Of a stretch of 64,000 nt of DNA, positions 24,301 to 36,079 are shown piece by piece. Positions within the stretch are counted from its first letter, which is position 1; every line of letters starts with the position of its first letter. The position numbers and the translations under genes are program-made. Location of the stretch: positions 199,598,978 to 199,662,977 of the forward strand of contig CP136066.1 of NCBI GenBank assembly GCA_032622095.1, in the 5' to 3' direction. The notes beneath the pieces were generated by a model. The model saw only the letters and a list, made by a program, of their open reading frames with translations. It did not search any database and was not told the origin of the DNA. This stretch comes from Siphonodentalium dalli (lineage: Eukaryota; Mollusca; Scaphopoda; Gadilida; Siphonodentaliidae).

Positions 24301-24433
24301 CCCCAAGCTGTTTAACTTGCCTTAAAACATTTACAAATATATGATATTTACAAGACCAATATGATATCATACCGGTACCTATATACATGTATCTGGAATG
24401 TTTTTGGGAATATTTGGTGCAGGTACCGGTGTA

Positions 24434-24660
24434 CAGAGGCGGACTGGCCGATTAGGAGACCGGGAAAATTCTGATTCCACGTGATTTTCTATCAAGCGAG
24501 AATCCGAGGGTTTTTTTACGGTTTGGGGGGGGGGGGGTATATGTGGTTGGGCCGCCCAACCACCACTTGGGCCGCAAATGAAACCGACGTGGGCCGCCAC
24601 ATGTGTTGTTTAACCAGCCGTGTATCCAATAAGATGGTACTCTTCTCACATAAATTCATG
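24434..24660 (+). mobile_element. hAT-like MITE B, right copy
   Basis: Starts CAGAGGCGGACTGGCCGATT and runs through CACGTGATTTTCTATCAAGC, a G run and GGGCCGCCACATGTGTTGTT. It is the inverted partner of 22880-23112. Confidence 0.75.
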
Positions 24661-24664
24661 AGGG

Positions 24665-25404
24665 CAGAGGCGGACTGCATGGCCGATCGGGAGACCGGGA
24701 AAATTCCGGACGTGGGCCGCCACATGTGTTGTTTAACCAGCCGAATTGGCTAATCGTAATTTTGACATTAAATGAACTTGTCGGCATCATATAACACCAC
24801 GTAAACACCCCATTAATCTCGAGATTTTAACGGTAACTCCCAGCTGTAAATCCAAACAAATTCTTACGCACCCCTCCCCCAATTGAAATTTACAAGAAAA
24901 TAGGAACGCTTCAGTTGATGCCAGTCTAGTTTATCGGATTCGAGATTTTCTTGTATAGTTTTCAAAATGTTCTCACCCCGGGCCGAACAACCATGAACAG
25001 CCTGGTGTGTCCTGGTCTCTTGTCCGTAGCCGTGTGCATTTGTCTGGAGTTAGACCGCTAGATGTTAGATTTTATGCAATTTTTCAGGTAAAAATATCTG
25101 AATGGTCTCATACCGGGAATATATAGAACCATGGTTTATGAATATATATGATATTAGACCAGAGGTGCAAATGGAATTAATTATGCAAAAACATGTATTT
25201 GGTCTGCATCTGATTCAAGGGGGGGGGGGGGGGGTGCAAATGGAATTATGCAAAAATATGTATTTGGTCTGATTCTGATTCAAGGGGGGGGGGGGGTGGA
25301 CACCCCCCGAACAGATGGGCTTGGAATATTCCAAGGTGGACCAAACAGATGGGCTGGTATTATATTAATTTCCCGGGCCGGTTTCTTGGCCCAGTCCGCC
25401 TCTG
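24665..25404 (-). mobile_element. hAT-like MITE A, right copy
   Basis: Begins CAGAGGCGGACTG and ends GGCCCAGTCCGCCTCTG. It is the inverted partner of 22029-22676. It is about 90 bp longer because a block (GTGCAAATGGAATTA, ATGTATTTGGTCTG, G run) is duplicated at 25165-25300. Confidence 0.85.
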
Positions 25405-25405
25405 C

Positions 25406-25723
25406 CGGTGTAACACGTCACCCCCTCCTGTCTGGATATCTTCCTCCATGGGGGAGTGTATTTGCAAATGTCCTCAGATATCTCACTCGCACACCCTGGG
25501 CATTTTCCCCCATGTATGACTAAAAGAAAATTCACTCATTTAATATCGTTTGACCCTGAAATGGCCAGAAAGAAATGTTTTATGAGATTTAAGTTTGTTT
25601 TTTTATTTTTTATTTTTGTTTGTTCAAGTAACATATATCAAATGAGTGAAATTTTAATTTAGTCATTCATGGGGGGTGGTATCCAGAGTGGGGGATATAT
25701 CCAGGGGGAGATATCTGTTACAC
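25406..25723. mobile_element. Possible palindromic MITE
   Basis: CCGGTGTAACA at the left faces TGTTACACCGG at the right, and CTGGATATC, CCTCCATGGGGG and ATTCACTCATTT each have inverted partners inside. Only one copy is seen, and it starts directly at the hAT-like end. Confidence 0.5.
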
Positions 25724-26863
25724 CGGTATATGATACCGGTACATGTATTTGTAGCTGTTTCTGACCATCATGCAGCATTTGAATGGATATAATTTACTGT
25801 TATAACTCGGCCCCCGGGTGATCAATTTGGATGATGTATCTTAATAATATGTATATGATCAGTCATTCCTCTTTTCTGATGTCATTACAAGCATTCAAAT
25901 CTGTTTTTTTTTCAGACAGGAGGAGCTGCTTGACTGGATTGAGACATAAAAATATCATTCAAGGCCTGATATGATTATCTGATAACCAATCATAGAATCA
26001 TGTTTCCTGTCAGAGTGCTTCTTGCAGACACTGCATGGTGACCCTTAATACCAATATTATTAATTCTGTCCAAGACTGGACGAGGAAGGATTTCAAATGT
26101 TATTCGGTGTACATGTACTGGATACATGTACTGTAGATGTTATCGGTATTCGTTCATGCATGACAATGATGATGACATGTGTGTTGTTGCTGTGTGACAG
26201 TGAGTCCTGAGTCTCCTGGCTATACACATGTACCATATGTATACCTACGGTCGGTATGCACTGAATCCAGTACCATGCTTACCTGGTAACTAGTGCACAC
26301 TGCAGCGAAGGGGAGGCTTTAATTTATAACCAAATGACGATCAATGTGTTCATCAAAGGCAAAAATGACACATATATGTATGCATTCCTTCCTTGATGGA
26401 GACCGATCAGTGACCTCTACATTTTATCAGACTTATGTGGTGAAAATCTTGGCAAGTGAAGTTAGTGAATTCAATTCTACAACAGACGTGTACTTGTATG
26501 CTTCATCGAGTCTCAGAAAATGTGCACTATGGCATCCAGCGTATGCATAAATGTTTTTATATTTCATACCACATTGACCAGAATTTGGAGGTGTACCAGT
26601 TTCAAATCTCCACACAAAGCACAACAGTACCCATGGAACAGTCTCAAGCCTTGTTTCTGAGCTTATCTGAAGGATATGAACTTTTAAGTGACATATTATT
26701 GCAGTATGTCAATATAATCAGATTCATGTACACATACAGGCCTTAAAATCCATAACAGAATCAAAATATTCTAATGTTTCTTTATCTTTGTCAACCTGCT
26801 GTATCACCAAGTAATCTGTACAATGAGCTTAAAGTGGCTTATACATGTACCATACATGCACAT
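25724..26863. other. No gene supported; possible acceptor at 25915
   Basis: A polypyrimidine tract and TTCAG at 25911-25915 precede ACAGGAGGAGCTGCTTGACT. The frame after it stops within 11 codons, so this could be a noncoding exon joined to the donor at 19710. The evidence is thin. The rest is AT-rich DNA. Confidence 0.25.
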
Positions 26864-27243
26864 TTAAAGATAGATAATCCGAGTTCACGCTCCTCAATTA
26901 CTATTTCTTTGGCTTCGGGGGTAAAAATAATTGATTCGAGTCGAGGAACACACCCTTTAAAGTTCTGAGTTACAAAATATAAATTTTTGAAATCTGTTAT
27001 TTTTCACCGCCTTGAATATTTCCCGGCCTAGCAAATATTCAACGAGCCGACTGAGTCGACTGACCTAATCTTGATACCAAGTTGCGATGAACAAAATGTT
27101 GATATATAACATGTTTTGGAAAATGTTACACTAGAGTTGACAGTACTTAGTTAGCATTATGTTTTGGTATTTAATCGATTAAGAAATGTTGTTCTTGGAA
27201 TCTGATGGTATGGAGACCATCAATTCAGATTGTTTACCTTTAA
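26864..27243 (+). mobile_element. TTAA-flanked MITE, family 4, copy 2
   Basis: Starts TTAAAGATAGATAATCCGAG and ends TTCAGATTGTTTACCTTTAA, an imperfect inverted pair. Shares its interior with 12820-13275. Confidence 0.75.
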
Positions 27244-27481
27244 TTGTCCATGCTGACTTTAAAGCATAACATATGTTATCTTTATTTTTTGTATCCCTTT
27301 ATAAAATGGGGTGATAAATTTATATTATACTCACATCTGGTCTTTCGATATTCTGTGAGTTAATTAATTTATATGAAAGAATGTCATTGCATGCTAGCAA
27401 TTCTGATAAACATCACTGTTACAGTGACATTACCATCCAATGTTGAATAAGTCCAATAAGATGCCAAAGTTTAATAAAAAC

Positions 27482-27743
27482 TTAACCCTTCCATGACTGG
27501 AGATTCTTGAAATGTTGCTAAAACCCTGCGCCAATGCATTCTCTTATATTTGCGAGTCTCCAAAATGGAGCCTCACATATATAAGAGAATACATGGCCTA
27601 ACAATATTTACCTTGACCTTGTAATCCAGTGCATTCTCTTATACATATGAGGCTTCCTATGTGAGACTTGCATATATACAAGAATTCACTGGTACATGAT
27701 CTTTAATGCTGTACCAGCGCAGCTCCCATCATGAAAGGGTTAA
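27482..27743. mobile_element. TTAA-flanked hairpin MITE, family 3b, intact copy
   Basis: The ends are TTAACCCTTCCATGA and TCATGAAAGGGTTAA. It holds two hairpins, 27534-27597 (GCATTCTCTTATATTTGCGA) and 27624-27692. The ends and hairpins are related to family 3 but the sequence between them differs, so it is a sister family. Confidence 0.85.
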
Positions 27744-27749
27744 ACATTG

Positions 27750-27940
27750 CATGGCCAAAGCATTGAAAAATATTCTGAAAATAATATTTTAATAGACTAA
27801 AATATGTTTAACCTTCTACGCGATTACTAGTAGCAATGTTTGTTGACAAATCACTGTAACAGTTTTGTTTACATAGTAATGGTTCCAACAGGAGAAATTT
27901 CGTTATTGGTAAACTTTCAATAATTAATATAGGAATCAGG
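27750..27940 (+). repeat. TTGTTTACATA module, single copy
   Basis: TGTTGACAAATCACTGTAAC, AGTTTTGTTTACATA and ATGGTTCCAACAG match the 15045-15345 dimer and 44005-44065. It abuts the hairpin MITE on the left. Confidence 0.6.
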
Positions 27941-28903
27941 AATTCATGTTTTTCTGAGTGGTGATGTTTTTACGAACTGTTGTATGTTATATGTTTGGCA
28001 TATTTACTCACTATGAGTGCCTTGGGTCCCTTTAAAATGATTTGAAACACTCAATGAAATATCTGCACACCAGTAGATTATTTTGTAGGGATTTTAGTGT
28101 GATGAGAGTCAGAATCATGATTCTTCGTTTGAGTCTGGTAAAAAGCAGCTGATTTGATGTAGAAATGCTATAGTTTGATTCTTGCAAAATTTTAAGGCCT
28201 GTATACATTCGCTTTTATCCATCAAAGGTGCTCCAGACACTTCATACCGCTATAATCATAGTATGTACATGTACCTTGTTTTACAAACTTTTATGTTATT
28301 TTGCATGACCGCACTTCAAAGAACTGTAAAGCCGCTCATGCACTTAATGCATCAATTTAAAATTCTGCAACTTAATGCATCAATTTAGAATTCTGCACTT
28401 TTATCCGCATTTTTATCACAAAAAGTCTGGAAATACTAGTGAGTACTAGTGCTATACTATTAAACATGTAGACTATATACTGTGAAAAGACTTGATAAAG
28501 TCTTAATAAATTTAACAGTTGTTTCCAGTAGAAGATAGAGAAAAGCTCTTTAAGTTCCATATTTGCAGTGTTTTACACTGAGCATTAAGAGCATCTCCTT
28601 TTATTCTCAGCAGAATATATGCAAACAACATGGTATAAATTATAATGAAAATGAATTTATGACTCCAGCCAATAATTCATTATCATTATAAATACCATGT
28701 TTGCATTGTTCATAGAGCACACAGGTGTTGCACTTATCCATGGGCAAAATTCATTCATTTGTTGCATATATTCTGTTGAGTATACAAGGAGATGGTCTCA
28801 TAAATGGCCGGATTTAGTGTACCCTTTAATGCTTGTAATACATGCATGTACTAGTACCTGTTTAGACCAAGTTTTCCCTGTCCACAACTTGTGGTATCGG
28901 TTG
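27941..28903. other. No gene seen
   Basis: AT-rich DNA. A small duplication (AATGCATCAATTTARAATTC) lies at 28346-28395. Confidence 0.4.
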
Positions 28904-29563
28904 GGTTGATGCTGTTTTGGACCGAGTCCCATCCCGATACTCTTCTATAATGGACTTTACGCCCAGAATTGTGGGTTGAAGTTATCTTGATTGTAGCACT
29001 ACCAGTATTTCGTCAGATTAGGTCAAAGTGACGCTTTTAAGAACATAGAGGGCAGCCTTTCCCAAGCGTGATGATTTCAAACCTGCATATACTTAAAGTA
29101 ATTGACCATCTCTAACGTGGTGTTACCCAGGTAATGCTGTGGTATTACACTGCAGTAATTTCCAACACCATGGTAAGGTTGTCACTTGAACACAAAACAG
29201 CACCACGATGGATGTGGTATGCAATTAAAATACAGTGATTCTCCTTATATCTTTGGAACTTAAAGGAATGGATGGCCTTCGTTATAGGTTATAATTTATA
29301 AATAACATTTACAAAAAGTTTCCCAAGAATATACTAATAGTATAGGATAATGTTCATATGAATGCGTTATTATCCACAAAACACACTGTGTGTGAGTCAA
29401 TCGTTTGTTTATATACAGCAGTAAATAGTGAGCGATAAGCAAAACACTCAACACCGTTGCGATTGTTTAATTGAGCGATTCATGGTGACCCATTCAACAC
29501 TTCAAAATCTTGAGAGGTTATAGAAGAGTAGCCGGACAGGACTCGATCCAAAACAGTTTCAAC
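28904..29563. mobile_element. MITE, family 14, copy 1
   Basis: The left end is GGTTGATGCTGTTTTGGACC, followed by GAGTCCCATCCCGATACTCT. The right end is its inverse: AGAGTAGCCGGACAGGACTC, then GATCCAAAACAGTTTCAAC. A second copy is at 55691-56162. It is 3 bp from the next MITE. Confidence 0.75.
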
Positions 29564-29565
29564 TG

Positions 29566-29779
29566 CAGTAATGCTCTAAGTAATCAACTCCTTAACCACA
29601 GCAGAATTATGGGTAACTTTTCAGGATTTAGTCGGAAATATGGCTTGTTGCCATTCATCGGAAAGCTCTCAGAGAGCTTTCCGATGAATGGCAACAAGCC
29701 ATATATCCGACTAAATCCTGAAAAGTTACCCATAATACTACTGTGTTTAAGGAGTCGATTATACTCGGGGCATTACTGT
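29566..29779. mobile_element. Mariner-like hairpin MITE, family 5, intact copy
   Basis: CAGTAATGCTCTAAGTAATC at the left and the reverse complement of CAGTAATGCCCCGAG at the right. The two arms of about 105 bp pair almost completely and meet at GAAAGCTCTCAGAGAGCTTT. TA next to the CAGT end is the Tc1/mariner signature and is clear in the copy at 46780. No ORF. Confidence 0.85.
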
Positions 29780-29939
29780 ATTCGATATATCAAGCTGTTG
29801 CATACCGAAAAGACTTGGGCTAGTACCTGAACAGTAAACCTGCAATCTGCATGATTCATGAAACAGCTATTGAAACCATGCTGTACCGGGTATATACTCA
29901 GAATTACACAATTTTGTTTATGGGTTTGTTGATATGACA

Positions 29940-30155
29940 CGAGTGCTAGCGCACAATGACGGAATGAACAGCACACCCTAGAGTTCTATCTTTCCTCAAT
30001 GGCACAAGTGCCGTATCAACAAATCCATTAATACAAGTGTCTTTCTGTGTTTATTACACATCACCCGTCCTAGAATATGTGCATTTAAAAATACAGGGTT
30101 ACGATGTTTATTAAGGCACATACAGTGCTTGTTTTGTCATGTGTGATGATTTTTT
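29940..30155 (+). repeat. Dispersed ~200-bp repeat, copy 1
   Basis: AGTTCTATCTTTCCTCAATG, GGCACAAGTGCC, CATTAATACA, TGTTTATTACACA and TTGTTTTGTCATGT occur in the same order at 60050-60260. The class is unknown. Confidence 0.65.
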
Positions 30156-30455
30156 TTCCTATCGTTTGAACTGGATACTCAAATAACAGAAATTGTTATA
30201 TATTTTTTTTTTAACCGACAGATTTGAGGTAACTCTTTCTATAAATATATTGAAAATCATGTGTCGGGATGTAATTATTAGCAATCAATATATTTTTTGT
30301 TGCGTATATAGGTTTGTACAATTTTAAGAGGCAGAACAAGATACAGGTACTTTGTATAGTTTCATTTCGCGAATGTACACAGTATCTTGTTTGGCCACTT
30401 GCAATTTTAGAAACCCATAACTGTAACGAGAAATTGTTGATTGTATATTTAAAGT

Positions 30456-30956
30456 TTAAAGGTACGGGAGGCCTTGGCGGTGGGTATGCTGTGAAAATAT
30501 TTCCACCGGTCAAAAACCGCCACAAACAGAAAGATTATTAAAATGCAGACAGACTTTGTCCGTATACAAATAAGAAATATCGCATAAACAGTATGTTATT
30601 GTCATATGTTTGACCATTCTTATGTAAACAAAAGCATAAAAAGATACTTTCCTGGTGTTTGTTTATATTATGATGGTAAACATAAAGAGCGTCCATTGTT
30701 GCTGAATTTTGATATGGAACGAATAAAGAGCATTTATATCATTTGTGTGTGATTAGCCAGTAACACTGTGCTGCCTTCTGTAACACAATCAGGCTCCTGC
30801 TTAGGTAAAATATAGTAGGTCTTTATGATAGCATGCTGTTTACCCGATGGTCATGGTATATATGAACAAAACTGTATGCGTTTTAATGTTTTTCTGTTTA
30901 CGGTGATTGAAACAAATATGAATATTTTCGACAACTAAGGCCTCCCGTGCCTTTAA
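30456..30956 (+). mobile_element. TTAA-flanked MITE, family 1, copy 2
   Basis: TTAAAGGTACGGGAGGCCTT at the left and AAGGCCTCCCGTGCCTTTAA at the right. Interior shared with 5905-6440 (GGTGGGTATGCTGTGAAAAT, CAAAAACCGCCA, ATAAAGAGCGT). Confidence 0.85.
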
Positions 30957-31029
30957 GCCCCCTTATTGTCTCTATTATAGAAGTTTTTATATTCAGAATA
31001 AATGTCAATTGTATATTTTAAAACACAAT

Positions 31030-31597
31030 TGAAATTATATATTAATTTAAAATTAAATGTTTTTCTTAATTAAGAATTGTTTTCTAATATATCTTTCCTA
31101 ATTGGGAAAAATATTCCTAGTTAAGAAAACTTGTTTTCCTTACTTAGATTTATTTTCCTGCTTGAGAAAATCTCATTCTAGAAAAAATTGGCTCACTTAA
31201 GAAAAAATATCTTGACGATATTTCTAACTATAGAAAATATAATTTCTTGTTCTAGATTAATTGTATAGCTTTCTTAAATTTCTAGCTATTCTCCCAAGAT
31301 AATCGCAGTATCTTAAACTTATCTTATTTCAAGAAAAATAAACTTATGTGAGAAAAACAATCTTTCCTACATTAAGAAAAAAAATCTATACTAAGATTTG
31401 TTTACTAGGATTTTCTTACTAAGATTACTGTGTTTTCTTAAAGAAATTTTCTCAGACAAGAAATTTTCCCACCCTTTCATTTCTTGACCTAGAAAATATG
31501 TTTTTTCTTATTTTTCTAGCTATTCTCCCAAGATAATATCTCATTTCAAGATTTTTTTTTTCCTGAATTGAGAAAATATTTTTGGCAGTGTATAAAC
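31030..31597 (-). repeat. AAGAAA-rich element, inverted copy
   Basis: A long run of TTTCTTA/TAAGAAAA words that ends ATATTTTTGGCAGTGTATA, the inverse of the start at 14645. Confidence 0.6.
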
Positions 31598-31689
31598 GCA
31601 CAAATAGACCATATGTGTCCATTTGTGCCGGAGCCATTGATCCATCCGACGCTAAATAAATCCTGTTTAATAAAACAGAGTAGGGCCTG

Positions 31690-31870
31690 TCAGCTGTCTG
31701 TCCGTATGTCTGTTCGTGTTCTCCCATAACACTGGATCGATTTCAACAAAATTTGATATGGTGACTCGGGATACCCTGGCGGATGTGAAAACAGCGTTAA
31801 ACTTTTGATTTAAAAACAAAATAATTTAATTGAAAAAAATATATGATATGTTAAATTGAGCGACGAGTTC
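31690..31870 (+). repeat. Dispersed repeat shared with 13960-14155
   Basis: GTCTGTTCGTGTTCTCCCAT, GGATCGATTTCAACAAAATT and ATACCCTGGCGGATGTGAAA, then an AT-rich tract. See 13960. Confidence 0.6.
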
Positions 31871-31947
31871 AATCTTAATAACACACTTAACAACTTCAAT
31901 TAAAACAATTAAATATTTAGTTTTTTAAATATCAAAATTTTTAAACG

Positions 31948-32176
31948 ATCAAAATGTGCGCGAAGCACACAATGCGCCGCCGCTGAATAAAGGCTTTGGT
32001 TAACACCAAAATGTGTGCGAAACGCAGAACGGGCCGCCGCTGAATAAAGGCTTAGGCTAACACCAAAATGTGTGCGAAGCGCAGAATGGGCCGCCGCTGA
32101 ATAAATGCTTAGGCTAACACCAAAATGTGTGCGAAGCGCAGAGATGGGCCTGCGACCCATCCGACGCTGAATAAAG
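31948..32176. repeat. 57-bp tandem repeat, about four copies
   Basis: CACCAAAATGTGTGCGAA starts at 32004, 32061 and 32118, with a diverged first unit at 31948. Each unit has GCGCAGAATGGGCCGCCGCT and GAATAAAGGCTTAGGCTAA. Because 57 is a multiple of three, the - strand keeps one frame and gives an 83-codon ORF with a 19-residue repeat (SALRTHFGVSLSLYSAAA). No splice or homology evidence makes it a gene. Confidence 0.9.
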
Positions 32177-32634
32177 GCATCAGAAGGGAGCCTGTTTCAT
32201 GTTTCAACTAGTAAATAATCCAATTTGATGTAGCAATTTAGTTATATCCATGAAATCGCACGATTGGAAATATTTTGTGTAGAGAATGTATTAACATTTT
32301 GTAGCGTTCATCGGCTCATATAGGCCCAAATATATGAAGTGGATGATATTCGGCCGCGTCCGAAGCGACGTCGGGATTGCCTCGAAATAAGGAGAGATAT
32401 ATTCAAGAGCACCGGTGTATGTAATATATAAATGACAACAACCAGGCACACACCACCGAACCCACTGCACACACCCGTATCCCGTCTGTCGACAGGCCTA
32501 AATATATGTATTTGTCTCACACGGCCTACGCAACTTATATAGAAACAAAATATCGACTCTCTAGCAAACACACAGTCTATCGCCTCAACGTCTGACGTCA
32601 ATTGGCCCCACGGAACTCGGGTTACGGTTCGTTT

Positions 32635-32742
32635 ATACGCTGGCAAGTTTGCATGGAATGTTTTTGCGGGCATTTCGTCATAGAAGACCAAATGGTGCCA
32701 GAATATGAACGGAAACGTGCACATAACATGCATCTTTACCAA
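32635..32742. repeat. Left arm of a ~105-bp inverted pair flanking the LINE
   Basis: TACGCTGGCAAGTTTGCATG, CATAGAAGACCAAATGGTGC and GAATATGAACGGAAACGTGC are the inverse of 35975-36079. Confidence 0.7.
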
Positions 32743-33044
32743 AGCGAAAGACATTCATGTTTCCAGTTATCCAGAATACACAGAATGTAAGAACAGTCAA
32801 GTCCATTTGTGAGGTGCCACTAGTTGTATTGCTCGTCGAGTCGGAGTCCATTTTCTTCCCTATCCTGGTTTCAAACCACCGTCTGAAATTACGTGTATCT
32901 TGAGTCAATATAGGGCAGCAATAAGTATATTCGACTCAGCAAAACGACCGTTAGCATCTAAAAGTGTAAAAAAACAGCAGCCTTCACTTCGGAAAATGCT
33001 CTACTCCACCAAACGCAAGATCGATGTTTCTCATTACATTCTTT

Positions 33045-35285
33045 CTATTACAATTATCAGGCGATATCCATAAAACCCCGGGTGCTTTGTCACAGACTAA
33101 CGCTGAGAAATCGATCTCGCTTTTTCACTATAACGTAATGAGTATCCGAAATAAACTTGCAAAAATTGCAGACCTTATAAACGAATTTGACAATCTATGT
33201 TTCACTGAAATACAACTTGACCAATCTTAACCATTCTAATCAACTAGAAATCGATGGATATTGTACCCCCATTCGCAAAGACCGTGATTCAAAGGGTGGC
33301 GGAATATGTGTAATGTTCGCCGACCACGTAATATTTAATCGTAAAGTTGAATTGGAATTTGACTCTTCTTGTCTCTGGTTCGAAATCCACTCAAAGAAAA
33401 CTCGCATTGTTCTTGGAATATCGTACAGATCTGATCATTTTTGTACCCAAAATTATTGGGGACTCCTGGAATCCTCAAGTTCAGACGCTCTTGATATATC
33501 CGAATATGTAGTCATCGCAGGGGATTATAACTCAAATTTCATGGATGATTGATCGAAGTTGAAACAGATAACGGATGGTTTCAGCATGAAAAATGCTATA
33601 ACAGTCCCCACTAGAGTGACCAGCACCTCAAGTACATTGCTTGACCCGATTTTGACCTGAAACTCACTCCGTTTAATAGACGCCGATGTCCTAAATCTCG
33701 GAGTTTCAGACCACCTAGGTGTATATGCCACAATAGCATTTCAAAATACGACCGCAGCGTCATTTCTAAGACAAGTATGGAACTACAGAAAGGGAATTTT
33801 TTCTCGTGCAAATAATCTACTTGCCCATGTCGACTGGGTTGACCTCATAACAAGTGCACCTGATGTGAACACAGCTGCCAATAACTTTCAACTATAATTC
33901 CTGTCCATAATGGCGAAAACAATTCCACAATCATACGTTAGAGTAAGAACCTCCGACAAAATTTGGTTCAATTCGGACATCCGTTTTGAGATACGAAAAC
34001 GTGACAGAGTAAGGGAAAAAGCCATGACGGCAAATAACCCTGAAGTCTGGAGAAAATACAAAAACATAAGGAATAAAGTCAATAACATGAAGAAGCACAC
34101 GAAAATCAAATTTGAAGAAAATATAGAAGAACGAATAAGAGAAGAATCTAACCCACGAGACTTTTGGAGAATAATACATTACATACTAAACAAGAAACGA
34201 GCAAAAAACATCCCCCACTATACAGTTCTTCCGGCACTCTGCTAACAGTAAGACATATGCAATTGATGATGTCGAAAAAGCTAAATTTTTAAACGAAAGC
34301 TTTATTGCGAATTCTACCATAAATGATACCAATCATAACTTCCCTCATTTTCCGAAGCGTGCAGCAAACACCATGCCAGATTTGATTTTCACAGAATCAG
34401 AGGTTGAATCAGCCATTCAATCTTTTTAACTTAACAAAGCCCATGGGCATGATGGGATTAGTGTTAGAATGCTCCGGGAAATAGCAAAATCAATAGCTCA
34501 CCCACTCGTCCTTCTATTCAGGAAATCTATCAACACAGAGAAATTCCCAGAGTCATGTGGAAAGCAGCAAACGTGATCCCGAGGACGCCAAAAATTACCG
34601 ACCAATTTCCCTTCTACCATGTTTTTGAGAAAGTGGTTTTGAAACAGATTAGTAAATTTTTCATTGAAAACGAACTTTTGTATTTCCATCAATCAGGCTT
34701 TCGCACAGGTCATAGTATAACATACCAACTGTTAGACCTATATCACAACCTGTGACAATCCCTTGACAAAGGATTATTTACATGTTCTATATTCTGTGAT
34801 ATTTCCAAAGCCTTTGAAAGGGGTTGGCACAGGGGATTGATACACAAATTAAATGCTTATATATGGATTGGAAGGAAATATTTTAAATTGGATAGAAAAC
34901 TCGAAAATCTCAAAATAAGCAATATTTCAGAACTCATGTGTGGAATACCTTATATCCTGTCCCAACAAATTATGAAACTATGTTCCATCACACAGCAATA
35001 TATTGCAGCGACTAAGCGTTTCGACCCCAAATGATTATATTTATTTTATTTGCGAATCTATAATTTATTATCTAATAAACAGCCTCATGTCTGACCATCT
35101 CTGGAAGGCGCTACACACTATATATCTCATAACTTATCACCATGTAAATACGTTTGTACCGTCATCTTGATCACATGTCTGTTATTATATTGTGTTAGGA
35201 GAGGGGCTTCATAAGTTGCAAAAACTTGTGCCCCAATCCCTTTTTTATATTATGCAAATAAAATATGTTTCAAGTCAAGTCAGCG
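33045..35285 (+). pseudogene. Decayed, internally deleted non-LTR retrotransposon (LINE)
   Basis: Translated pieces in changing frames fit a CR1/Jockey-group ORF2. SGDIHKTPGA and HYNVMSIRNKL (33055-33160) match the start of an apurinic-type endonuclease. GGGICVMFADH and VVIAGDYNSNF (33290-33540) are later endonuclease segments. VRTSDKIWFNSDI and the basic region follow at 33940-34180, the reverse transcriptase start at 34440-34755 (HGHDGIS, ISKFFIENELLYFHQSGFRT), and FCDISKAFERGWH at about 34790. The catalytic YADD box and the thumb are missing: the frame jumps from an LNWIEN-like stretch at about 34880 to a CGIPYILSQQ-type tail at about 34940. Several frameshifts and stops break it. The 3' UTR has a GGGGCTTCATAAGTT hairpin at 35203 and ends near 35285. 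It cannot be active. Confidence 0.85.
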
Positions 35286-35448
35286 AAAGACATTAAAAGT
35301 AAAATATATGTAGTTCCACTTGTAACGGCGCTACTGGAATTTGCCTTCAAATACCTCTATAATTTATTCTTGCGAGATAAGTGCATGTTATTTACAGGAA
35401 AATTCCGATAGCATCGCTACAGGTGGAACTACATAAATTTTACTTCGC
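35283..35448. mobile_element. Short hairpin MITE
   Basis: AAGTAAAATATATGTAGTTC and CACTTGTAACGGCGCTAC face GTAGTTCCACCTGTAGCGAT-type and AAGTAAAATTTATGTAGTTC reversed at the right. The arms of about 55 bp sit at the LINE 3' end. Confidence 0.75.
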
Positions 35449-35974
35449 ACGTACTTTGTCCGATAGTACATCAATAGGTGGGTTTGAGTGTGTAATATTT
35501 ACCTGTATTGTGGACAGGGTTAATTATGTAATGGTGGAGCACTTTGTATAGAGGGAGGCATACGAAACAATAAGTACACATCTAAAGCAACATAGCATAC
35601 CTATATGTGTCGACACTGATCGACTGGTTACATTCATAGTATAACCAAGGTATGCGAGTAGATGTGCGGTATACTCTATAGTAAAGTATAGATAGCTTGG
35701 ATAGTATGATACCGCAGTCCATATATGGATACATGATACGCCAGCGGACTAAGAGATATAGCTTCTCAGAGCGGTGAAAACGACACTTCTCCACCGGCTT
35801 TCATTCCGAGCAGACCTATATCTTAACCTGTCTATACACTGTGCTTCATCGACCAACCATGTTTACTTATACATAAAGTTATCTACACCAACGGATCTCG
35901 ATCTCTTCTTGAATTGTTCCCGATATCACGGCCAACCCTTATTTCCACTAGACGCTTCGGGACAACTTAGCTGT

Positions 35975-36079
35975 GGTACAGATGCACTTTATGTGCTTGT
36001 TCCCGTTCATATTCAGGCACCATATCGTTTTCTACGACAAAATGCATGCAATCCATACCGTGCAAACTTGCCAGCGTAT
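35975..36079. repeat. Right arm of a ~105-bp inverted pair flanking the LINE
   Basis: Inverse partner of 32635-32742 (TTCATATTCAGGCACCATAT, GTGCAAACTTGCCAGCGTA). Similarity does not clearly extend further out. Confidence 0.7.

Noticed and set aside
32308-32754. 148-codon - strand ORF
   Set aside because: Part of it lies in a 105-bp inverted repeat that encodes similar words at 35973 in another context, so it is repeat-derived.
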